Below, piece after piece: positions 1 through 12,997 of a DNA stretch of 64,000 bases (position 1 is the first letter of the stretch; the number at the start of each line of letters is the position of its first letter). Origin of the DNA: Diphasiastrum complanatum (lineage: Eukaryota; Streptophyta; Lycopodiopsida; Lycopodiales; Lycopodiaceae). Position numbers and translations under genes: made by a program. The notes beneath the pieces are model-generated. The model saw only the letters and a list, made by a program, of their open reading frames with translations. It did no database searches and was not told the origin of the DNA. Location: the NCBI GenBank assembly GCA_029204225.1, contig CM055094.1:25256541-25320540 (forward strand). The letters run 5' to 3'.

Positions 1-584
1 TTATCTTAAGTTTTCCTAAGTTAAGGAACTTTGAAGTTCTAAATCCTAAGTTAGAAGTTCTACAAAGGCTAGAAACAGATTAGTCCCATAAGTTAGTAGA
101 CACTTATGGAAGACCCTCGTTGCCATAAAAGGAGAGGTATTTGCATTGTAAACAACACTTTGTGATTAAGGCAAAATTACTATTGTGATTATCTTGCATT
201 TCATTGTGTTCCCATTGGAAGGTGCATAGCTTGAGGGAAGGTGCACGGGCCTCCTCTTGCCTTCTTTCATTGGCCTTTAATTGTCACATGGTTTTAATTG
301 TTTATTGCTTAGTTTAGCAGCGATTCTTATTATCTCCCTTTGGGTGTTACGTAGGATTTAGCAATCTCGCTAGTTGGGTTTGCCTTAGCAAGGAATTTTA
401 TTGTTGTAATTACTTAGGTTTATTTATGTTTTGGGCACTAGTTGGGTAAGCCTTAGTGCTCTCATTCTTGTTGATTCTTTCCGTATTTCCGTTGAAGCTT
501 GTTGTAGAAACTTAAAAAGTGGACGAATCTCTACTACACCGAAAGTAGATCTAGCCACCGCACACAGAAGAAATACTTCCAACA
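1..584 (+). mobile_element. 3' part of an unassigned LTR (copia-like)
   Basis: The stretch has no coding frame but reads like the distal part of a retrotransposon LTR. It has an A/T-rich promoter-like motif (CATAAAAGGAGAGG near 125), several G+T-rich blocks, and it ends in CA (ACTTCCAACA at 575-584), the usual LTR terminus. It is not similar to the other LTR families in this window. Directly after it lies a truncated LTR of another family, without a primer-binding site between them, so its own internal region has been lost. The left end lies outside the window. Another kind of noncoding repeat is possible. Confidence 0.35.
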
Positions 585-1028
585 GTTAGTTATGCCACGT
601 CATATTAGATGTGACCCAAAAGTAACTAATATCCTTGTGAGGCCCAAAACACACTAAATGGAGTTTAGACAAGGTATGAGACAATGTATGCATGTGTAGA
701 GTTATCAATAGCAATTCTATGAATAGGTGGTCCATGCTTAGGACTCTATTCTAGGGGAATCTATGTATAGGGAACTTAGGGCTATGCATGGCTATGTGTC
801 CAGGTTGCTTTTGGCTCTATATATTGAGGCCAAACTCGCTCTACTCCTCATTGTGATCATGGATTCATTGCCAAGGTTTCACTCTACATTCATGATTTTT
901 ATTCCTTGGCTTGGGGGTGAAGCTTCTAGAGTTGATTGGTTGCTTCTACTTGGTTGGGTGGTTGCTCCATAGTGTGTTTTCCATAGTGTGTTATCTTGTA
1001 AGCAGGATCTTAGGGAGCTTCCCTTATA
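585..1028 (+). mobile_element. Truncated LTR of the 6.7 kb coding-poor element family
   Basis: This is the same sequence as the LTRs at 6175-6694 and 12355-12874, but it lacks about the first 76 bp and has no internal region. It ends in the family terminus CCCTTATA at 1021-1028. It lies immediately before a C1 LTR that lacks its first few bases, so the copy probably inserted near the start of that LTR and then lost its left edge and flank. The short open frame MYRELRAMHGY.. recurs in all three LTR copies and is a by-product of LTR sequence, not a gene. Confidence 0.8.
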
Positions 1029-2107
<1,079 letters not shown>

Positions 2108-2119
2108 TGGTATCAGAGC
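2108..2119 (+). other. Primer-binding site, C1a
   Basis: TGGTATCAGAGC directly follows the 5' LTR. It is complementary to the 3' end of plant initiator tRNA-Met, the usual primer for Ty1/copia reverse transcription. Degenerate look-alikes (GTATCAGTGC, GATATCAGAGCG, GTATCAGAGAAT) follow in the next 220 bp of leader. Confidence 0.9.
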
Positions 2120-2395
2120 ACTCCATTCTTATATCATAATTTCTATCATAGTATCAGTGCTAGATCACTATTCGTTTATCTGAACTGCCACGGAATCAGA
2201 TCTGTGATCTCTATCAAGACATAATACTATTGCGATATCAGAGCGAAAGCTCTAATACTTGATATCTTTCGCGATATCATATTAACATTATATTCTTCAG
2301 TTTCTTTCATTTTTTTAGTATCAGAGAATTGATTTCTAGTTGTTGACATTACTACATCTTAGCGTCATCAATACATTCGACAGACTAAGTTCTAG

Positions 2396-5300
2396 ATGGA
2401 TTTTCAAAGTAAAGCTGGTCTTATCACAGACAAGTTGAATGCATCCAATTATCATTTGTGAAGATTTAAGATGAAGACCTTGCTAATCGCCAACGAGTTA
2501 TGGGATTTGTTATAGGTACAAAGTAAAACCTGAAGACGATGACTCAAAGTGAGAATCGAAGGATGGTAAAGCTTTCACGCTTATTATCCTCAATATATCA
2601 AATACACAGATTGGACACATAGCTGAATCTAAAATGTCAAAAGATGTTTGGGACATCCTAAACTCACTATATGACGTAAGGGACATAACTACTAAGTTAC
2701 ATCTACAAAGGAAATTCTTCACATTCAAGATGTCTAATGGTGATTTTCTTCAGAGTCACATTAACCAGTTTAAGAATCTCTTGCAATAGATGGCCACTAT
2801 TGGATCAGTCATAGACGATTAAGACGCAATTATGACATTGCTTTCAAGCTTGACCTCTACATATGAGAACTGGGTGATGATCATATCGACACACTCATAT
2901 TTAACTCTTACTAGAGTTATCACTATGTTGCTGCAAGAAGACAATAGAAGAAGTCAAGACACTTCGTCTACTTCCTCCTTCCAGGCTCTATATGTCAACA
3001 AAGACTCTAGGTGACAAAAACAGAAAAGCTCCAAGAAGGTTGCAATGAATCAGAAGCCGACTCAAAGTCAAGAACAATCATCAAATCCACAGTCGAAGAA
3101 GAAAATGTTTTACCGCAATAATCATGAGATCAAGGATTGCCAAATTTTCCAAGTGAAGAATGCAACCAAGCAACCTGATCAACATGCACAAGCAGTTTCA
3201 TCATCTCCCTAGGTCGAAGTGGACAAAGGCGCATTCATGGTCAAAGATCAAAGCACGTTTTTGAATGATTCATGATTTTCCCGATTCTGGAGCAACTCAA
3301 CACATGACCAATCAACGTGAGATTTTTAACTCCTACACTCCTTACAACATGAAGAAATTTGTTCATCTTGGTGACAATAGTACTCACACTATTGAAGGTG
3401 AAGGTACTGTAAGATTGCGATTCCAGCATGATCAATTCAAACTACTATCAAAGGTCTTATATGTTTCTAAACTCTCTACAAATCTGTTATCAATAAGTAG
3501 AATTACAGATTCAGATCATAAAATAGAATTTGAATCTGATCAATGCAAAATTATTGATAGGAGTAGTAAGATCCCTTCACTCGGCAAGAGGCAGAGCTAC
3601 TTACATAGATTGGCACATTGTTATTTTGAGGCTAGTCAAGCTTTGAAAACATCCATGGTTCTTGATCTCGACTATCCTCTTGGTAAGGTCGATCTCCCTA
3701 TCCGTCATAGCTGCATCTTTGGAAAGCAGACTAGGATTTTTTTTAGATCAAACCATAGGCATGCAACAAAAGGTCTGTTAGATGTTGTTCATACATATAT
3801 ATGTGGACCTATGCAAACTCCTTCATTGCTAGATACAAAGTATTTCATTACCTTTATTGACGAATTCTCTAGAAGAGCATTTGTTTATTCTATTAAAAAC
3901 AAAAATCAGAGGCTTTCATCAAATTCAAACAATTCAAAGAGCATGCTGAGAATCAAACTGGCAAACGAATCAAAGCATTGAGGTTAGATAACGGGAGATA
4001 ATACATCTCCACCGAATTCAAGGAGTATTGTCTTACATTGAGCAACAATATATTACCTCCTATTCGCCTCAGTCAAATGGTCTTGCCAAGAGAAAGAACA
4101 TGACCTTAGTTGAATCGGCAAAGTGCATGTTATCACATGTGACACTTCCGAAGTCCTTATGGGCTGAAGTTGTTTCAGCAACAACCTATATTCAGAACAT
4201 GTGCTCTACTAAAGGTCTCTCAGACAAAACACCATTCGAAATTTGGACAAGTACCAAAAGTTCTCTATCAAACCTACGAGTTTTTGGATGTACTGCTTTT
4301 ACGCAGATGCCTCGTGATCTCAGGAAGAAACTCGACTTCCAGAGTATCAAATGTGTTTTTATTAGCTACACTACTTCAGATCAAACCTACAAGTTCTTCG
4401 ATTCCATCGAGTCGAAGATATTCACTAGTCGGGATGTCATCTTCATCGAAGATTAGTTTCAAAACCTCAAAGAAAAGGGTAGTTCCCATGTAGTCGACCT
4501 ATCAGATTCTCCAGACACATTGAACTTTCCAGTTTCTCAGTCGACTATTCCCATTGAAGGTCCAAGCTCTTTTTCTTTTGATGAATAACAAATCAACGAC
4601 GAGTCAGAAGATGATGATGTTGTAGTTCGCAACTACGGTATGATGAAAATGAACAACTTCCTCTATTACCAAAAGATCTTCAAGAACTAGCAGACCACCT
4701 AACTGGTATATCGACGAGTCTGCAGCCTACCTTGTTAAGGAACCGATGTCTGTCCAAGAGGAACTTAGTCAGCCTGATTCAAATCTCTAGAAAGAAGCTA
4801 TGGATAAAGAGTATTCATCTCTTATCAAGAACCAAACATGGACAATTGTCGAATTGCTTGCTAGCAAAAACATAGTTTATTGCAAAGGGATTTTCAAAGT
4901 CAAGTACAATGCAGATGGAAGCATCAACATGAGAAAGGCATGACTTGTCGCAAGAGGATTTTCTCAGGTATACAACGTCGATTACACTGAGACCTTCAGT
5001 CCAATAGTCAAGCATTCTTCTATTCAACTTTTGCTATCATTTGTCGCTGCAACAGATTTGGAAATACATCACATAGATGTACAGACAACATATCTCAATG
5101 GAGTTATCGAAGAAGGCATTTACATGGTGCAATCCGAAGGTTATATTATTGAGGGTAAACATAATCATGCGTGTAAACTCCATAAGGCACTTTATGGCTT
5201 GAATCAATCTGCTCGAGCATGGTTTCAAAGGATGAATACTTTTCTTATTGATCACGACTACACACCTAGCTCTTCAGATTCAAATGTTAACTTCAAAGCA

Positions 5301-6174
5301 ATGCAACAGTCTTTTATTATTGTCACTTTATATGTGGATGTTACATTGCTTTTCAGCAATAGTACCGATTCGATAAAAGAGGCCAAGACAATGCTATCTT
5401 CTGAATTCGACATGACCGATCTGGGCAAATCTCATTTCTGCCTTGGTATACAAATCCATAGAGACAAAAACTAGAAGTTGGTCTACATTATACAACAAAA
5501 GTACATCTACAACATGTTAGTCAAATATAATCTGATCAATTGCAAGTTAGCTTTCTCACCAATGGAACCAAGTCTCAAATTGTCAAAGGACCAATGTCCT
5601 TAAACAATTCATGAGAATCCTTACCATTCTATTATAGGATCTCTTATGTACGCCATGATCTGTACTAGGCCAGACATAGCTTTTGCGGTTGGCTCTCTCA
5701 GTCAGTTTATGACAATCCTAGTATAACACATTGGAAGGCTCTTATCAGAGTCGTGAGATATCTTCGAGCTACTATGGACTTTTGCATATGTTATGGAGCA
5801 GTCGGCCTCAATTTGCTTAGTGGTTACACAGATGCAGTTGGGCAAGAGATGTAGACACTCGTAAATCCACTCCTGGATTTACATTCTTCCTCAACAATGG
5901 TCCAATTTTTTGGAATAGTCGCAAGCAATCTTCGATAGCTCTATCTTCCACTGAATCAAAGTATATCACAGTCTCTCAAGCTACCGTAAGGAAGCAATTT
6001 GGTTGAGAAACGTACTCTCAGATATCGGTCTGAATCAGTACGCTCTGACGACATTTTTTTGTGATAATCAAAGTGCCATTGCTTTATCAGCCAAGGAGTA
6101 AGCACATTGAACTGAAGTATTATTTTGTCAGAAGCAAAGTTCTCAACGAAGAGGTCAGATTGCAGTACTGCAGA
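2396..6174 (+). pseudogene. Copia gag-pol, C1a, first part (decayed)
   Basis: A Ty1/copia polyprotein remnant. Gag begins at ATG 2396, but codon 22 is TGA (2459-2461) where C1 copies expect tryptophan. In order are gag (to about 3000), a protease with DSGATQHM near 3285, GAG-pre-integrase, integrase with SYSPQSNGLAKRKN near 4060 and SRDVIFIED before 4456, and RT/RNase H from about 4850. The RT active site reads YVDV (5331-5342) instead of YVDD, so the enzyme would be dead even without the many stops and frameshifts. At 6174 the coding sequence is cut inside RNase H by the 6.7 kb element and resumes at 12875. Confidence 0.9.
6170..6174. other. Left target-site duplication of the 6.7 kb element
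   Basis: GCAGA lies directly before the 5' LTR and GTAGA directly after the 3' LTR (12875-12879). An uninterrupted C1 copy reads GTAGA at this place (near 51495), so this is a 5 bp duplication with one C/T change on the left. Confidence 0.75.
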
Positions 6175-6694
6175 TGTTATGTCCATGGTCAGTAAGTAGA
6201 ATTCAGTATACTCCTAGCCTTGGATACACAGTACTCCAGTAAATCAAGCTGTTAGTTATGCCATGTCATACTGGATGTGACCCGAAATTAACTAATATCC
6301 TTGTGAGGCCCATAACACACTAAATGGAGTTTAGACAAGGTATGAGACAATGTATGCATGTGTAGAGTTATCAATAGCAATTCTATGAATAGTTGGTCCA
6401 TGCTTAGTACTCTATTCTAGGTAAATCTGTGTATAGGGAACTTAAGGCTATGCATGGCTACGTGCCCAGGTTGCTTTTGGCTCTATATATTGAGGCCAAA
6501 CTCACCCTACTCCTCATTGTGATCATTGATTCATTGCCAGAGTTTCACTTTACCTTCATGCTTCTTATTCTTTGGCTTGGGGGTGAAGCTTCTAGAGTTG
6601 ATTGGTTGCTTCTACTTGGTTGGGTGGTTGTTCCATAGTGTGTTTTCAATTGTGTTTTATCTTGTAAGCAGGATCTTAGGGAGCTTACCTTATA
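6175..6694 (+). repeat. 5' LTR of the 6.7 kb element
   Basis: 520 bp, starting TGTTATGTCCATGG and ending CCTTATA. By eye it differs from the 3' LTR at very roughly 8% of positions, mostly transitions, so the insertion is not recent. The right terminus is TA rather than the common CA. Confidence 0.9.
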
Positions 6695-6695
6695 G

Positions 6696-6707
6696 TGGTA
6701 TCAGAGC
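6696..6707 (+). other. Primer-binding site of the 6.7 kb element
   Basis: TGGTATCAGAGC begins two bases after the 5' LTR end, complementary to initiator tRNA-Met. Confidence 0.85.
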
Positions 6708-9104
6708 AAGGCTTACGAAGATTGGAGAGCATGGAGAAGGGCTACCTTTCGTCGAAATTTCGGATTGGATCCATGCAAATTCTCTTCCAAGGTGGATAGC
6801 AAGGTTGCAAGTGGGTGTACTATCCCGGTTTCAATTTGCATGTTGCTAAGATCCATTACTCTTGGGATTAATTGTGGTTTTATGGAGAATTGTCCTTGAA
6901 GGCCAATTGGTGATGCTTTTTTGGAGTTTTTTCTTGTGTAGATCAAATCTTTGGTAGATCTGAATTTTCCAGCAAGTGTACTTTCATTTTAGGATTCATT
7001 AATGATGAAATTAATGATGCATGCCGGTACTTTCCAATGATTTATGATTCTAGGCTATGTTTTGGTCAAAATTACTTGGTTTTTCATGCTTTTTGGCACA
7101 AAATAGATAGTAAGAACCAAAATCTAGCAAGATCAGACCAATTAGATGGTTGAAATTCTGTAAATTGGTTTGCATGTGTTAGAAAAAGAGTTGTATGTCT
7201 TGAATTTCCACGTTATTGTGATGAAAAAATCGAAAAATATCCAAAAATCATCATTTTTGCTTGTTATTTCATAAAGTTGGATAGTAGGTGGCTGTAAAAC
7301 ACCATGTAGAGCTTGTAAAGAGGTGGACCAAATTCTTTTGAAGCTTTCCTTGAATTTAGAACCGAGAATTCCAACAATTGAACTTGTAGGAAGTCAAAAA
7401 AGTTCCAAAAATGACCATTTTTGGTGATTTGGGAGATGGATCCAAATCCATAAGGAGATCATTTTGGAATTAATTACATCATGATTAGCATTCCTTTTTA
7501 CCTTCCCAGCAAGCTATCAAACCTGTAAAATGATGGCCGATGGCTTATGCACCATCTCCATCAAGTTCGAAGCTATTGTTCTCAGCCTATACTGCATCTT
7601 AGGATCAGTATAAATGCTTCATGGAAGTTTAATTGATTGTTTAAGACTATTGGTAGCATCAATTTTGGGATAGATGGGTGTTTGCACGTTTTTGCATGAT
7701 TTTGTCTTGTGGAAATGTGCCCTACTACAGTTTTTATGACACTCTGATCTTGCATGTGTGAAGCCTAGGTGGCAGGCTGATGTGGCAACCTTCTTGTTTA
7801 CTTGGTCTCCTTCTATACTGAGCTTTACAGCACCCAATTTGGTGTCCTGTAACCAAAGTTATGATCATATAAAGTTTTGCAGTTTTGTGAGCAAAATTTG
7901 CAAAGTTTGAAATTATTTTGATTGCATGCCAGTCATTTTCCTAATTTGTAGTACTGTGCTTGCATTGATTAGCTGTTTGCTGATTCTCAGAGTGATTTTG
8001 ACATGCATGAGGGATTTACAATCGATTTGAGTGGTCATACGCATGTGCTCTAACAGTTGGGTCACAAATCAATGTTAATGGCTGACAAATTTCGTAAAAC
8101 TAAAATTTACGTAAAAAATTTTGTAATGACGTTTGTGACTGATGTAGTGTGCTTTGCATGCCAGTTTGACATTGGGTTAATAACATTAGGAATCGGACAG
8201 TGTTTCGATTCTTTCGATTCTGACTGTCTTTTATACTAGTAGTATTTTCGTCAGAATTTTTAAATTACGTAAAATAAAGCAAAATTTGAGTTTTTCAAAA
8301 AAATCAAAATTTTGGTCATTTTTTCGTTATCTATGGAATTGATTTAGATTAGTGAATTGATTAAACTGAGTTTATCAGTCAGAATTGGTCACAATGTTTT
8401 CACTAAGTCTAAATTATTTTCTAGTGATATATAAGTTAAAATTGACAGAAGGAACCGCAATGAATTGCCGACAGGATTTTACTGTACTGTCATTCTTTTA
8501 ATTTTTGGAGTTGAGGACTCCCAGATTGAAACTTAAAATTTGATTTTTTTTTTGTTGAATTTCAATTTGGTAAAAATTTGAAATCAACTACTTGTCTGAT
8601 GGTTTTCTAATCGATGTTGATCGCTAGAAATTAGTCAAGTGAACGTTTGTGCAAGATACTCGTTAAATTCGATTAAAATAATCAAACAATATGAAATGAC
8701 TAGATTGAATGAGTGGCAATAATATTCTTTATCTAGACAGTAAATCTAACAAAATACAGTTCAAGAATTACTGAAATCCTATTGGAAGGATTTCCATTCA
8801 TGTAATTTCATATTCTGTGTTTGGATAGGTTTTGTCAATATTAACGTAGTAATGCCCAACCAGTCAATAAAAAGAAAAAACAGTCCCATTTTATTGAAAA
8901 AATCCTAATTATAGGAATTAATAAAAAAATTGTTTTCATTTCCAGTTAAATTCTATGGTGAATTATATTCAAAAGATCGGACTAGTACTATTTCACATAC
9001 TAGTAGAAGATTTTTGATATATTTGATATTCAGCCCAAGTATAAGACATAAATGAAATTGTTTTAGACTTTTTTTCTACAGTAATCAATTTTAAATATTT
9101 ACCA

Positions 9105-9362
9105 ATGTCGTTACGTCTTCTTGGTACCTTAGCTGAAATAGATTTTCAGGGAACTGAAAATTCTAAGGAGGGAAGACAAGTGGACATCAGAGGTAGTAAG
9201 TGTGATCGAAAAATGTATTTTGCAGTTAGGATTTCGGTAATCCCTGTAAATAATTGCTTAATACCGATTATTAATTTCCTAGATAGAATTCATTCAGTTG
9301 AATTCATAAATGATATCTTTGTAACCATTGAAGTTATCCGTAGTTTTGGATGTCAATTGTGA
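9105..9362 (+). other. 85-codon frame conserved with a second copy of the element
   Basis: An open frame of 85 codons inside the 6.7 kb element, beginning MSLRLLGTLAE and ending FGCQL. The homologous stretch on the minus strand at 44086-44343 has exactly the same length with no insertion or deletion, the same ATG and the same terminal stop, although two internal codons are stops there. I recognise no domain. It may be a small element protein, a decayed part of a larger one, or simply a well-conserved noncoding block. Confidence concerns the conserved block, not a function. Confidence 0.4.
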
Positions 9363-12341
9363 TGTTAGAAGTGGAATCTAATATATGGATTACATTGGAT
9401 CTGTTAGTTGACATAAGCTTGTCCCTAGATTTGATGCATCAGTAGGGGTTTGAAGCTTATTATTAACCAGAAAGGATCAGGATGTAATATTTAACCATGT
9501 TAATTCTTTTGCTTAAATCACAAGATCAGATGTGGATTTATGGTATCCATCTGAATAGACATGCCAATCGTCCGAATAAATGGATTCTCCAGTGTTTGAA
9601 AACAAGAGATAATATCCTACAGTGATTATATGACAACTAGATGATCAGTGGATCTCTAGAATATCAAATAAGACGGTTAAGGATTTCTGGAAAGAAAAGT
9701 TGATGGTATGGGACATTAGTAATTTTAAAAAAAAAATTCTAGAACTATAAAGATATGATAAACAATGGTATGTTTTAGTACCAAGTCGCGATATGGGAAA
9801 GAAAAAAACCATTCGATCAAATGTGGGTTATTTTGAAAAATTTTGAGGTTTAATCTAGATCCTAATGTGGTATTTCATTATTTACAAAATCAGAGGCCCT
9901 CAAATCTATTTCTCACTTTTTTAATGAATCCTTTACTTCTTAGTGATTTCTCAAATATAGGATATCAGACTGATTTATATGATTCTCTGTAGCATGAAGT
10001 TATTCATCTGAAAGACTGTTATGTCATATAAATTACTACTACGGTGTGAATAGACTTGGAATTCAGATAAATTCTAAGGTTAAAATTTTTCAATTTCTTA
10101 GACCTAGAATGTTTTTGTTGCATAAATGAATTTCAATGGAATAGTAGTTTCTATCACTCAGAGTGAGAAGTCCTGTTTGTGATGAAGTGAATCTTTTAGT
10201 GAAAGCACTTATTACTGATTTTCTTGGATTTGGATATTTTCATATATCATCTTTTCAGTTAACTTTTATTGAAATTTATAATTTTTTTAAAAGGAGGGGT
10301 GAAGTGATGGAATAAAATTCTAGTTGAGAATATGTTGGTTGCATAATTTTTGGAAAAGAACCAATTGTGGTATAAAAATGAGATTTTTCTAGAAGTAATT
10401 TCGGATAGATTCAGAGTAAGATGCCTAACTAGAACTTTTCGAATAAGAGAAATTCTCTAGGGATTGTGTGGACAATCTGGAACAAGTTTGGAATTTGAAT
10501 CATTATCTATAAGTGGACAGTAAAAGGTCAAAGGTTACTAATTCCATTTTGATTGGAATAGAAGTAAGTTTGATCAGAATTTAAGTCTGAGAGTTGTATA
10601 TTGGGTCAATCTAATCCTAGCTAGAGAGGGGTTGATTAGTGAAAGAAATTATGTAATTAGAGGTAAGTGGGATTGGAAAACTGTTGAGAGTGAATGTTAT
10701 TCGTCTTAGAGATTTTCCGAATATGTTATTTACTCATGAGAAATAGAAAATATTTTGTAGCTGTGTTACAAGATCTTAGTGAGATATGTGAGTAACATAT
10801 GTGGGTTCTGGAGGAATTTGCTAGGTAAGAATGTGTTTATGTACTAGGTCATAGTGAGATTATTCTCATATGTGCACAATTAATCTTGTATGAATCTACT
10901 ATGTAATCCTAGTTACTAAGGTTATTTGGTGCACTTAACCTAGTCGGCGAACATAAGCATATGATCAAGTATTGTTTTGACATATGCTTGAAGAGTTAAC
11001 AAATCTTTGTATGGAAGATTTATGGATTAACGTATAAATGATTTGGGTAAGGATCTAAATGTGGTGTTATACTAGTATAATTGAATTCTTCACCTAGACA
11101 TTTGAGATTTTTGAATCATTGGCAATTAACTTGAGTAGTTGATTACTCCAGGATGAAGTTAATTGGTAAAACGATCAGTGTGATGTGGTTTCACCAGAAA
11201 CTGATGTTTTTGAATTATATGGCTTGTAAGACGCATGGTTGGTGAATCATTTGGGTTCATCAGTTAAAATTGTGTGCATTGGATATACAGTATTCTTGGA
11301 ATAGAGTATTCCTTATTTAAGGAAGGGACTTAGCTCATTAGTGATTGTATCCCAAAGAGCTCAATTGGAAAACAAATAATAATGAATCCAAGAATAATAA
11401 TTGAATTGATTTTCAGCAGGACTTTGGGTATCTAGATGTGATTCTGGATTGTTATCTAAAGTTTTGTAGTTGAAGATGATTGTCATTTTGGTATGTATTT
11501 AGTCTTTAGTTACCAGTTGTTTATAGAACTTGATCTTGCACTTCAGTTAAAGAATCATGTTTTGAAAGTATTTCTAAATTCAGTATCTTCTTAATGGAAA
11601 GATTTTTGGAATGTCTCTTACTTTTCTTGAGTTATGTTAGACATATACTCCAGTATCCTGTAAATGATTAAGTATGATTTGAATTTCAGGGAATTATGAT
11701 TGATGAATTATATGAAAACAAATATTTATGGTTGACGAATCATAAATAGATACTTAATTATTGTCAAGGGATTATAAGAAATTGTAATGATTCTTAAGTG
11801 TGATGATTAATTTTTGATCTATTATTTGAGTAAGAATTTTGATTGTGTTTTGAATCTCTCTACTGGCAGTATTTTATCTGAGAACCTATGGATCTCACAG
11901 ACATTCTCACAAGATAAGTATTTTATTTGTGGAGAATTTAATTTATCTAGTGGATGTTACTATTAAGATGAATGAATGTTATTTTCTTGCATTTGGTGCT
12001 AGAAACAGGAGCATTTAACTCAAAAGAATATCTGGGGTAATTAGAGTTGAGTTTAATCATTCTATATCTTAATGATTCTCCTAGAGGTTCTAGCTAAATG
12101 AATTATCATATCTTAGAATTTGGATTATCAGGATATTTGTAATATCTCTAGTGTACTTTTCAAACCAAAGTTTGTACTCCAAAGTAGATATTAACGATTG
12201 AAAATAGGTTTTTTTCTAAGTACTTGTTTGATATGGAAGTCAGACCAAGAATAATAATTTCCTCGGTTAATATTGAAAGTTAAAGAAATTGTTCCTATTA
12301 TTCTTTCCCGTTTAGAGAGCTTCTAAGGATAGAAGCAGTTT

Positions 12342-12354
12342 AAGGAGGGAAGAA
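12342..12354 (+). other. Polypurine tract of the 6.7 kb element
   Basis: AAGGAGGGAAGAA lies directly upstream of the 3' LTR start, the expected position for plus-strand DNA priming. Confidence 0.85.
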
Positions 12355-12874
12355 TGTTATGTCCATGGCCAGTAAGTAGGATTCAGTATACTCCTAGTCT
12401 TGTATACATGGTACTCCGGTAAATCAAGTTGTTAGTTATGCTACGTCATACTGGATGTGACCCGAGAGTAACTAATATCTTTGTGAGGCCCAGAACACAC
12501 TAAATGGAGTTTAGACAAAGTATGAGACAATGTATGCATGTGTGGAGTTATCAATAGCAATTCTATGAATAGTTGGTCCATGCTTAGGACTCTATTCTAG
12601 CTGAATCTATGTATAGGAAATTTAGGGCTATGCATGGCTATGTGCCCAGGTTGCTTTTGGCTCTATATATTGAGGCCAAACTCACCTTACTCCTCATTGT
12701 GATCATTGATTCATTTCCAAGGTTTCACTCTACCTTCATGCTTCTTATTCCTTGGCTTGGGGGTGAAGCTTCTAGAGTTGATTTGTTGCTTCTACTTGGT
12801 TGGGTGGTTGCTCCATGATGTATTTTCCATTGTGTCTTATCTTGTAAGCAGGATCTTAGGGAGCTTCCCTTATA
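12355..12874 (+). repeat. 3' LTR of the 6.7 kb element
   Basis: 520 bp, the same length as the 5' LTR, starting TGTTATGTCCATGG and ending CCCTTATA. The C1a RNase H reading resumes straight after the 5 bp duplication. Confidence 0.9.
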
Positions 12875-12990
12875 GTAGAACACAAGATATGACAGCAGAT
12901 ATTTTTACCAAAGCATTAAGTTTAGATACAGACAGAAGATTCTGTGTAGAACTAAGTTTGAAGGTCAAGGCATTCAAGGATTCAGATTAA
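12875..12990 (+). pseudogene. C1a RNase H C-terminus, resumed after insertion
   Basis: This codes for the end of copia RNase H (TADIFTKALSL near 12893 and ELSLKVKAFKDSD before the TAA at 12988-12990). The same ending is seen in the C1 copy at 51495-51608. It is followed by the polypurine tract TTAAGAGGGAG and the 3' LTR. It is the detached tail of the pseudogene that starts at 2396. Confidence 0.9.
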
Positions 12991-12997
12991 GAGGGAG

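Larger units (their letters stand above)
6175..12874 (+). mobile_element. 6.7 kb LTR element without recognisable protein domains (LARD-like, gypsy-type layout)
   Basis: A complete element: two 520 bp LTRs, a tRNA-Met primer site, about 5.6 kb of AT-rich internal DNA, a polypurine tract and a 5 bp target duplication. No frame longer than about 107 codons exists inside, and I find no protease, RT, RNase H or integrase motif. It therefore looks like a large non-autonomous element (LARD) mobilised by another element. Internal blocks recur in diverged form at 16.8-20.4 kb and, inverted, at 43.88-44.94 kb, so the noncoding interior is a family trait rather than unique junk. It is inserted in RNase H of C1a. 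Gypsy assignment is inference from LTR style only. Confidence 0.85.

Noticed and set aside
763-972. A 69-codon frame (MYRELRAMHGY..) seen again at 6429 and 12609, looking like a conserved small protein
   Set aside because: All three lie at the same place in copies of one LTR family, so conservation reflects shared LTR ancestry and not protein selection.
9280-9330. FINDIF in the 6.7 kb element as a decayed gypsy RT FIDDIL motif
   Set aside because: Nothing around it matches RT (no upstream LPFGL-like or downstream HL..V motifs), and the homologous copy reads LITDIF.
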